Below, piece by piece: positions 55,601 through 64,000 of a stretch of DNA of 64,000 bases. Position numbers and translations under genes: made by a program. The stretch is taken from positions 1 through 64,000 of the forward strand of contig ML991827.1 in assembly GCA_010094025.1 (NCBI GenBank), read 5' to 3'. The notes below the pieces were generated by a model, which was not told the DNA's origin, ran no database searches, and worked only from the letters and a program-made list of their open reading frames with translations. Source of the DNA: Viridothelium virens. Taxonomy: Eukaryota > Ascomycota > Dothideomycetes > Trypetheliales > Trypetheliaceae. The first letter of the stretch is position 1; every line of letters starts with the position of its first letter.

Positions 55601-58201
55601 CACACCGCTTGGGGTCAATGGAAACGCCAGCCAAGGGGGCCAATGTCTTTGGATCACGAGCACGAGTGGCGTCAATGCTTGCTGCGGCTTCATCTTCAAG
55701 TCTAGCTCGTTCTTCATTCGATCTTTTGCGAGCCTCGACCACAAGATCTTGGTATTTTGCAGCTAGATCCTCGGCCTGCTGAGATGGCTTGAGAGTGTTT
55801 ATGCCCTAATGATGTCAGATAGGTTCCAACAGTAAAGTCAGGAGTCGTTTACCTTTAGCGTCTTAGCTAAATACTTTAGTCTCACCAGAGGGCGTTTGAG
55901 TAGGAAGGCGACGTCAACCCTTTCCCCATCACCATTGACAACATAGCCTTCTTCATTGCGTGGAAGGCCTTCTTCCCAGCCTGCACTCCGAGCCGTTGGC
56001 TGGGGTGTCTTTGACTCCTCTTCCACAGCAGGTGCCAAGTTGACAACAACATCTTGAAAACCGAGCCTCCATGCTTTGAGGTAGTCTGCATAGATCCGCT
56101 GGGTGGACTGTGCCCAGGACAACAGGGCATCGGGATTATTTTGTGGGATACGCCTGTGGGCTGATTTGAGCCGTTCGAGTGCAATACCCATGTCGACAAT
56201 CGGTTTTGTAATGTTCGGATCACTTCCAGAACTTGCCTTGCCGAAGAGACCTGCTGCTAGTGCTGAGTCGGATTTGGAGAGGACGCAGGTAAGAAGGACC
56301 GGGATAACGCCGTCAACGAGCGTCTTCAACTCACGCATATACTTCATTTCGTCAGTCTCCAACTCTTTCATGAGATCATGTATAGTAGCATTTGCAAGAC
56401 GACTTCGATTGGTGCGGATACTGCGTGCGGACATGATGCTCTTGTTACCAGCGTTAGGCAAAGACAAAACAGACATGAGATCTGCGTGCGTAGTCATTTT
56501 ACGCTTCAGGCTCGTTCCTCGGTCTTTGACTCCAGTGTGGGAGTTCGGATCAAAGGTGTCCCCATCTTCTGAAGGTAAAGCACATTCGTCCATCTGTGGT
56601 TTCGCGGTATTTTCTGATGTTTCCGATATCGAAGGAGGCGCGACATGATGGTGACGGGTATGAAAGGTCTCGACAGATGCAATGGTGGAAAGACGTTTGC
56701 CAGTAGTCGGGAATCGCTTTCGTGACGGCGGTGGTTGCGTCATTGGAAGATCTTCCCATCCATCCTCATTCGATGGATCAACAGATGAGGGGGCGATGGT
56801 CACAGCATCCTGCTCTCTTGTTGACGTTTCCCCTCTGACCCTGTTGCTCCGTAGTTCCTTGGTAGGGGATTGCACATTACGTTGCGCCTTACTCCGCTTG
56901 AGTCCTGACTGAGGACTCCCATCAGATGCAGTCTTTGCAGATTTTGGCTTCTCGTGCACCTCGAATCTATCATCATCGTAGCTGCGATGTGACTGTTTGC
57001 TACTGTCATGAATCCTGTCATTGTGGCTCTCTGTCAAACCCTTTGGCGATCTTCGAAGTTTGTTCGAGTTGTCAGAGGCGCCAGCACTTGAATGCCTTGA
57101 AGAGGACTCTTTGTCGTCAAGGAACGGATCCGAAGTGTTGGTCAGCCACGCTTCGATGCGATTGCTGAAAATAGGAGGACCGAATTCTTGTTTTTGGGAT
57201 GCGCTCGCGTGCTCGTTTTTTTGCGTCGGTTGCTTTTTCTTCAGGGTTGCGCTCTTCTCTTGCGAGTCCCCAGACTTTTCAGGCTGTTTGTGACTCGATT
57301 TTCGGGGTTTGGGCGACTCCTTCAATTCCGGCCCATCATCTTGAGAACGGGCCTGCGAGACTTGTCTGCTGTTCTTTCTCGCCGAGCCCTGACCCTCCAC
57401 TGAACTCGACGTGGACTTTGAGTCTGCGGAGCCTTGAGAACCGGACCTGATTTTCTTACCATGTGAGTTCCTTCTTCGTCGGTGACCTGCAGATCTGATC
57501 TGACGGCGGTCATGTCCACTTGCTACAGGTGTGCGATGAACTCTGGTTTTCTCAGCATCTGGAGTCGACTTGGAAGTCCGGCGTTTTGCAGATGCGCCTG
57601 GAGTAGATGCAGGTGTGCCGTCCTTCGAATCTCCAGCCTCTATGCGTTCGACCCACTGCTTCGTTCGTTGTGTACCTTGTTTGGAACCTGACCCGGGTAT
57701 TGTCTCAATACGAGAGGAGCCCTTGTGTCTTACCCAATGACCATCGCTGACGACACGCTTCTTAGGGGCGCTTGCGACTTTGATATCTTCGCTCAAGACG
57801 TTGTGGGTCACTTTTCGACCGGTCGGCGTTCCTCCGCTCTCTTGTTTAGGGCTCCGACGACCTTTGGGGGCTGACGTTGGTGTTTTCGGTGGGGACTCGC
57901 TTGCATTGGTGTTTAAATTGCCTTGAGGTGCCACTTGGACGTCTGATGCTCTATTGTCTGGCTCGGCTTTCTCGTCTGCCGGAACTACCCCTCCTCCTTG
58001 GACCTGCCATTTGCGGATCTTCGCTCGTACTGTTGCGGTGTCAAAGTTTCCAACTTGAGGCCCGATGTCAATCTCCTTGATGTTACTTGGAACCTTCTCT
58101 GAAGCCGGGCGCGATCCGTTCGTTTTGTCTTTGGGCGTACTCTCTGAACTACGTTTGTTGGAAAGGCGGCGAGACTGTGGCGTGGCTGGCGAGTGGGGCA
58201 T
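52618..58201 (-). CDS. Very large DH/RhoGEF-like protein
   Basis: Spliced model: 58201-55853, 55805-52740, 52677-52618, giving about 1824 residues. The 47-bp intron joins RLKYLAKTLK to GINTLKPSQQAED inside the helical domain; the 62-bp intron joins VYMIQ to MKSERDCAYTFSLVG at the C-terminus. Residues 1-600 are disordered and basic/Ser-rich. Residues about 604-815 resemble a Dbl-homology domain (IHDLMKELETDEMKYMREL opens it, KRPLVRLKYLAKTL is near its end). A PH-like part follows at about 845-960 (CKVEILVRED...LLFPPFEC). Residues 960-1450 are a Ser/Pro linker, and the C-terminal 350 residues hold beta-rich segments (ITSIKVRLYQRET, GEVLLDVTLGESNFERV). Rho-type GTPase exchange in polarity is a reasonable guess. 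An upstream exon is possible, since an acceptor-like CACCAG precedes the ATG. Confidence 0.75.
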
Positions 58202-59213
58202 TGGAAATTGCTGGTGGCACAAACAGTCAGGAATTGTATCCGATGGATTGTTTGGTTATTGAGATCGCTGGTGCAGTCGCCGGAGTGAATGTGGAGGGGA
58301 AGACGGACCTTCCAGTAGGCTTCATCAATGCCGAGAACTCGCAGCAGCTACAGCTACCTAACCATAACTGTCTGTAAGATTGTGGCTGAGATCATAGAGA
58401 CGCAGCTCGGAGTGCTCGGAGTCACCAGTGTTCTCTTGCCAGCGCAAGTAGGCCGCTTTCAATGTACGTATAAGCTGATGCAGCAAGTTTGGTGGGTCCG
58501 GTCGTGCCGCGGAGCTCCTACTGCCACTATCGATCGGGTTGCCGTTCTCCGAAGCGTAGTCAAGAATTCTTAGTCGTAATCGAGGGAGATTCGAGGTGAA
58601 TCAGAATCGCAGGTTTCAAATGAGAGTGGTATCGACTGAGACATTCGTCGGCCAAACGCCGTGCAGTGAAGTTTGTGGTTTGTTTACTCGGGCGGGAAAG
58701 AGCAGATGTTAGCACGAACCGGCGTCAGCCTCGCAGGGATCAGCTTCCATGACCCGATCGCATTGGCCATTTCACCTTCTTCCCCGATTGGTTAATTGGC
58801 AATCTGACCTGCAAGCATCCAGACAACTATCTGCGTGCCTGAAGATCGCTGCATCGAAGGCGGGATGCAGAATACCGTTTTTGAGGCAAAGTAACCTACA
58901 TATTATGGAGACCAGTAGGGTCGGTACCCAGAGAAGAGCGCATGCAAACACCAGGCCAGTAGCTGCAACAACTCCAATATGAAATGCCCAGCCAATTCCG
59001 CGCGCAATCACCAAAACCAATAACAGCCTCCGTCTGACAATGCGACAACCGAAAATGCTCGACTTAACTCACCGTATACTGTATTCCATATGTAAATACT
59101 CTGTGTGGGGCAGGCCCATCTGCTTGTCTGTCCGTTTTCTATCAATTGTCTATGCCTGCTTTATAATAATTAAGCCTGTCAAATCCGCCTTTGTTAAACG
59201 TCATTCGCCCTTC
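58202..59213. other. Intergenic region, no gene seen
   Basis: About 1 kb between two minus-strand genes. It must hold the DH gene promoter and 5' leader and the EBP-like 3' end. Short frames only. Confidence 0.4.
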
Positions 59214-60105
59214 TTATTTTCTTCCAATCTGTTTACCGTCTCGAAGGCTCTCCTCGTTGCTACAATGCTGCTGCAAAGAAGTACTTCGTTTTTCAGCATC
59301 TATAGGGGCTATTCGAATCGTATCACTTACCGGAAGGGATGACAATCCAAAAGAAGTTCATCAGGAAGTAGTAGACCCAGAAATAAAATGCTTCAGGTCT
59401 GGAATACGAGATATGATTGAAGAAGTGATCGTACGTGTTCGTGGCATAGTACAGAATATCACCATATATCTGACCTGCAGATACAAGCGCCTGCAGTGGA
59501 TGCCTCAATGGATGGTTTACGGCGATCAAACCAGCTATGGTAAACGATAGCGGCCCCCAGAAGATCTGTAAGGCCGTAGATTTTGTTATGTCTCAAGCTT
59601 CGAAAATGACGGAAAGGACGTCCTACCGCTGTCAAAGCCTCGACACTGAGTACGAGGGGATCTGATGTGAGGTAGCGTGAGTCGGATAGGGCATATTCCT
59701 TCCACATCTGCCCAATGGGGTGTTGAGAACTTCCGAGATCCTTGTAATTTGCAACGAAGAAGCCTAGCATCGGTTAGTTCAATGGTCGAAGTATCTCATG
59801 ACTTGAACTAGTCTTACCTTCGAAAAAAATGTGTATGCTACCACCTAGGTCTTATTAGCCAACACTATTCAGTCTGACAGCACACGTCACCTACAGAGCA
59901 CAAACCACAAGATGGTAAGAAGTTCGGATTGGGGAAGTCGAGGCCGAAAGAATCTTAGGGTGGCATAAGTGATTGAAAATACAGCTGTACATGCTGTTGC
60001 GAAAGTTGCAAGTAGTGCGGGAGTGGACCACTCATTTTTGAGGAATCCCGAGATGTCGGCCTCGAGCGGATAGTAAGGATGAATTGCATCACTCAGATTT
60101 GACAT
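59214..60105 (-). CDS. EBP/EXPERA-domain sterol isomerase-like protein (five exons)
   Basis: Spliced model: 60105-59891, 59837-59818, 59763-59627, 59565-59331, 59299-59214, giving 230 residues, the usual length of emopamil-binding proteins. A 20-nt exon encodes IHIFFE and supplies the conserved His74 and Glu78 of the 'C..H...EG' motif. QMWKEYALSDSRYL matches the WKEYxxGDSRY motif. Four or more hydrophobic segments fit a polytopic ER membrane protein (about 28-50, 60-78, 125-148, 190-212). The usual animal and plant activity is delta8-delta7 sterol isomerisation; fungi normally use the unrelated Erg2 for this, so the role here is open. The last exon has two in-frame acceptors 9 nt apart (AATAG and TATAG), so the C-terminus may vary. 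Confidence 0.85.
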
Positions 60106-60729
60106 TCTTGCGGCGAAAGTAGATTAATGCACAATGCGCAAACCAAAGGGGCTGATCGCTGGTAAAGTGAATGGTAAATCGAAGCTTAGATATGTCTGTG
60201 ACGGAGTGGAAATGCGCGGAGGTCTTTTTCTTCGTCTTTTATCTGTTATGAACGAGTACGAGCCCCTTAGGGACCAGAAAAGTCTAATTATTCCGGCATG
60301 AGACCGTAATTAGAGAATGGAACTTGAAGAAGTTTAGTGCTTAAGTAAGACCGATCCGCTCCGCTGGTGCCGCGAAGGTTAAGGTTTGTTCTCGGCAAGC
60401 ACGATCACTCGTGTCACTCCGCAAGCATCTATGCACAACTCTAGCGATACTTAATCAGACTCAACACATCTCAATTCAACTGTTAGGCAAATTCTCTGTT
60501 CATGTCTTACTCTCTATTTCTCTGTGTTCCAATCATCTTGACAGATATGTATAGGAAAAAGTCATGTCTGGCAATTTAGCTCGGCCGTTAATCATTTGAA
60601 AACACATAAGAAAATGCTGTGGCTGACACATCAGAGACAGAGCTTAACCGCAAACTCCTTTCTATCCTGCACGGCAGAACCTGAAGCGGCAAGTCCAACA
60701 TGTCTGGCATAGTACAGTGTCCCTTTTGA
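60106..60729. other. Intergenic region, no gene seen
   Basis: About 620 bp holding the EBP-like promoter and the downstream end of the Q/S/G-rich frame. No recognisable gene. Confidence 0.4.
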
Positions 60730-61194
60730 TCATGGTCGTCTTGATCCTCCGCTACCGTTCCCAGACGCTCTGCCATTTCCCCGGCCTTGCTGCTGTCCCC
60801 TGCTTGTACTGCTCTGGGAGCTAGGTCCTGCTGTCGCTCCGTATGATGACGTCTGCCCTGATGACGACGATCCAGCTGCAGTAGTTGACGCGTATATTGA
60901 GGCTTGACCGGCTGCCGAACCGGAAGCTCCCTGGCCTCGATTTAACACATTCTGTGGTGGCAACGGATACGGAAATGGCGCAAATGGCAGTGGACGAGGG
61001 TTGATAATCGGCTGTTGACCACGACCATTCCCAGCCTGGGGATGTTGCCCCGTTTGGCCGTAGTATTGCTGGCCTGCAGATGCTGAAGATTGCATGCTGG
61101 TCGAAGAGCTGCCGCTTGTCTGACGACTTTGCTGGGCTTGTTGAATTTGCCGGTAGTACTCTTGGGCCTGTCGTTCCCTTTCCTGGTCAGCCAT
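60730..61194 (-). CDS. Low-complexity Q/S/G-rich hypothetical protein
   Basis: A 154-codon frame starting MADQERERQAQEYYRQIQQ, a charged Gln-rich helix of about 30 residues. Ser/Gly/Gln/Tyr-rich sequence follows, with a proline-rich patch (PRPLPFAPFPYPLPP, about 68-82) and a Gly/Arg-rich end (GRGNGRASGNGSGGSRRP). There is no known domain. The biased but protein-like composition and good start suggest a real gene, perhaps an RNA-associated or prion-like disordered protein. The Arg/Gly tail would fit RNA binding, but that is inference, and extra exons are possible. Confidence 0.5.
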   Translation of the reverse strand: MADQERERQAQEYYRQIQQAQQSRQTSGSSSTSMQSSASAGQQYYGQTGQHPQAGNGRGQQPIINPRPLPFAPFPYPLPPQNVLNRGQGASGSAAGQASIYASTTAAGSSSSGQTSSYGATAGPSSQSSTSRGQQQGRGNGRASGNGSGGSRRP

Positions 61195-62745
61195 TTCTTC
61201 TTATGACTCGGTTCCTTTGCAAAGTTGAGCAGATTCGAAGCCAAGGGAGAAGTACTTGGGGATGAGAGAGGTCTTTCCTCTTGCAATCCTGCAAAGCTTC
61301 TACGGTTCTGCTGAAGCCTCCTAATCACTTGAAGAAGTGACGTGCTGTTCTTCAGAATGTCCCGAATGTTGGAGCTTGGTATTGGTTCAAAGGTAGAAGG
61401 CGCAGATGAGTTTGAAAGCTATTGCTAATGGTGAACCTATCTGGCGCTGCCAAAAGGTCACTGTAAAGGATATTTGATGCGATGCTGCACGTCTCAACGG
61501 CAATGGCAGACATATATACGGTATGGAGTCTCGTACCAATTGCAATCTGATTAATTGAACGACAATTACTTCGCCGAGCATGTTGGATAATCACGACCAT
61601 GACCACCATGACATGAGCTGACTTTCACTATAGCTAGAGTGGCGGGAGCATTAACAGTCTTGCAACGTCTACGAATGTTTTGACAAATGAGTCAGCTATG
61701 TTTCAGTGTAACACACCAAATCTTCGTGCAGCTATAGAATGTGGTAGAATTGAAATGACTCCCTCTAATTAGGAATTATGTGACTACGTCCGTGTCTCAA
61801 TATTTACTCGTAGATCTTGATCGGCGTTAAAGGTGTAGCACCGGTCGTAGATGTTTGAGCCTCGATTTTGTCCTACTTTACCCGAGTGTAATGAGATCTC
61901 CGAACTAACTTCGGTACCTAACTACCTAACAGTCAGCAAAAGATAACTTTTAACGAGGAGAGTTGAGACTAGAACATGGGTGCACGGATGTTTGCAGGGA
62001 TATTTGCAGCTGCACTACAGCCGCAAACAATTCTATTATTCTGGCTTACTCAGTGTCTGGCACTAGGTATTGCATCATAATGTGGCTTGTCAAGAATTTT
62101 AACAGACGGAAACGCTCGTTATTGGTCAGTGTTCTGGAGAGCCCTGCCGCTTTCGCTCCTAACTCGCGCCTGGACCTTCCCACGAGTCTCGATCGTCATA
62201 ACTAATAATTCTCTCGGAGATACACCGGCCTGACAGCATTCAACTCAATCGCTTCTACTACTCAGATAAAGGAGAATTGGAAGCTGAGCGAAGACTAATT
62301 GCGATTAATAACCTTTGTCAACTAGCCATTCAGCTAGGGTAGCACCCTTCAGAAATTCAATGCGCCCTGGCGTAAAATTTTTTTTCCCTTGGAGATATCG
62401 TCGCCGTCGTATCGGGATGTTCGCTAGCGCGTTCTAGCAAGAACTTGATGCTTGAAGCCCATTTGTGTAGTAGATCTAAAAGCCCTTGCTGACTGCATGA
62501 GCGTGAATTTCGATGACCTCCACGTGCCAGTGGCTTGAGAAATGTTAAGGTGCTTATGGAAGAATCGGCAGTCGAGGCGACATCAGAGGCGCCTACGTTA
62601 CAGACGAGTAGTACCGGTCCAGAGTCATCTATCCAGGTTGGGAATATGGTGGCAACTTGAAACCAAAACGCCCGACCGCTATGCAGTCAATGCAACGTTA
62701 CGGACGAAGTTATAGGATAATAATACAAACGAGGCGGTGAATTTG
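61195..62745. other. Intergenic region, no gene seen
   Basis: About 1.55 kb between the Q/S/G-rich frame and the ATG27 3' end. Short frames on both strands have no recognisable product, and no RNA gene is recognised. Confidence 0.4.
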
Positions 62746-63968
62746 TTACACTGCACTGTATCCGCCTCTCGATCCAGGTCCTTGTATTGCATTGACGACT
62801 TTCCTTCCCCAGTCCTTGACAATATATGGAATATCGCGAATGGTATCTCCATGAGGGAGAAGATCCCAACCCCTCGCCCCGTATCGATTGTAGTTGAGCC
62901 ACGAGCCGAAAATTAGGTATGCTGCAATCGCAAGGAACAAACTGTTGTACTGTCAGCTCATCATTTGGAAGATGGGGCACGCTCAGTTCTGAGGACTCAC
63001 ACAATGATGAACCACGTGAAGAAACCCCAGTGCTTATTCTTGTCCTCGTTATCGTCGTCATCGGTCCCATCATCATTTTGGTCTGCCATGCCTTCGCAAG
63101 CCCATTTTGTTCGCCATTCGAGCCGAAGTACGCCCATCTCGTTCTTGCCGTCCCCTTCATTTCCATAACTCACATACCTCAAACTTCGATCCTTGTCCTG
63201 GTCTTCTTCGTCGTCTCCATCACCGTCATCCTCATCATCGCCACCATCCTCTGGGTCCTTACCTTCGTCGTCGTCATCTTCGCTGTAACTCCGGGCAGTG
63301 AGTGTGCGACTATTGTCGTGTGGCGGGACTCGGCCATCGCCTAGGTCTCCTTCAAGCCCGGTTCGGTTACGGTCACACAACATCTCAAGAATCAGCTTCT
63401 GTTTCACGCCCTTTCGTTCGTTGGGATATCGGCCGCCGTGAAGAGTGATCCGTACACCTTCTCTGTCTGCATCCGCATGCGACTCTGAGGTTTTCAATCG
63501 CTTATATTTTGGGTCCAAAGCCAGTCCGTGATTAAGCGCAAACTCCCCAGCAATGGGTATGACCTCCGCAATACTCTCTGTTCCAGTCACAGAATTATAG
63601 TCATATTCGATGCCACACACTGTGAATCCCAACTGTTAACAGCCATCTCACTCGGAGATGTTCACAGCCTTTTGTTTAAAAAAAAAAAATCGGGTATTCA
63701 TACCTCTGGTGTTGCCCGGACACTGGTCCTCGTTCTTCATATCCTTCTTGATCCGTAATCCAGCACATAAATCTATGGTATATGTTGTGTTTCTTATAGT
63801 TGGAGGAGTGTTTCTCGTGTATTGGACAGAATGAGGTCCTTCTAGAGATTTGAAGTTAAAAGATTGGCCTTCTGTCCTGACATGCCCGCAATCTAGTGAA
63901 ATGGATGAGACGAGGCTTGGAAGTAATAAGACGTTCAAGAGTCCCAGCTCGGCTTGATGAAGCCACAT
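62746..63968 (-). CDS. ATG27: Autophagy protein Atg27 (three exons)
   Basis: Spliced model: 63968-63704, 63619-63001, 62941-62746, giving 359 residues. There is a signal peptide (about 1-22), then the luminal mannose-6-phosphate-receptor-like domain with paired cysteines (LDCGHV, DLCAGL, QCPGNT, VCGIEY, MLCDRN). A long acidic linker (about 220-255, Asp/Glu-rich) precedes the end of the luminal part. One transmembrane helix spans exons 2 and 3 (WFIIVLFLAIAAYLIFGSW). The cytosolic tail is the family signature, with YNRYGARGWDLLPHGD and ending GSRGGYSAV, a tyrosine-based sorting signal. Atg27 cycles between Golgi, vacuole and Atg9 vesicles. Introns are 84 and 59 bp; the first has a long T tract. 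The start lies only 32 bases from the window end. Confidence 0.93.
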
Positions 63969-64000
63969 CTTCGATCAGGGGTTCCGTACTCGACCGAGCT

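Noticed and set aside
59838-59852. Use of the earlier CTAG acceptor for exon 2 of the EBP-like gene
   Set aside because: It leads to an immediate stop in phase; the next acceptor (GGTAG) gives the conserved IHIFFEG sequence.
1-64000. Search for mobile elements, virus-like copies, CRISPR arrays, rRNA and tRNA
   Set aside because: No reverse transcriptase, integrase, transposase, capsid-like protein, spaced direct repeats or tRNA B-box pattern was seen by eye. A dedicated scan could still reveal small RNA genes.

Overview
The window is nuclear DNA from a filamentous ascomycete (Pezizomycotina). The evidence is short introns (about 47-95 bp, with a few longer ones) carrying GT...AG ends and CTAAC/CTGAC branch sites, closely packed genes on both strands, and fungal families: a BYS1/thaumatin-like secreted protein, fatty alcohol oxidase, a DUF1770 protein, Atg27, a berberine-bridge-type oxidase and a 2EXR-like protein. 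Leotiomycetes would fit, but that is only a guess. I see no rRNA, tRNA, CRISPR array, virus-like element or intact transposon.

Layout. 1-3.4 kb: gene-poor, one doubtful ORF and a possible ankyrin-like relic. 3.4-16.5 kb: BYS1-like secreted protein (-), a long UBC/E2 protein with an N-terminal Cys-rich module (+), an ankyrin protein (+) and a two-exon FYVE protein (-), separated by gene-poor stretches. 18.5-25.9 kb: fatty alcohol oxidase (+), a 1054-residue coiled-coil/two-TM protein (-) and a small 2EXR-like protein (+). 26.8-44.4 kb: a housekeeping block with ribosomal protein uS13/RPS18 (+), SDO1/SBDS (-), carboxypeptidase Y (+), PUS7 (+), a small SRPBCC protein (+), YSH1/CPSF73 (-), TAF4 (+) and WDR8/WRAP73-like (-). 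45.8-52.2 kb: secreted BBE-like FAD oxidase (+), a short-chain dehydrogenase (+), a DUF1770 protein (-) and calcineurin B (+). 52.6-64 kb, all minus: a DH/RhoGEF-like protein of about 1824 residues, an EBP-type protein, a low-complexity Q/S/G-rich ORF and ATG27.

Most genes are core cell functions: ribosome (RPS18, SDO1), RNA (PUS7, YSH1), transcription (TAF4), vacuole/autophagy (CPY, ATG27, FYVE), signalling (calcineurin B, DH protein). The genes are individually transcribed, and I see no operon-like system or convincing secondary-metabolite cluster. Spliced models were built by eye from splice signals, reading phase and known family sequence; each sums to a whole number of codons.

The signal I find most worth testing is compositional. 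In many genes on both strands the coding strand is C-rich in its middle-to-late part and then switches to G-rich for the last few hundred bases before the stop. Other notable items are a 6-nt micro-exon in RPS18, tandem 3' splice sites 9 nt apart in calcineurin B and the EBP-like gene, and unusual composite proteins (the E2 and the coiled-coil/TM protein).
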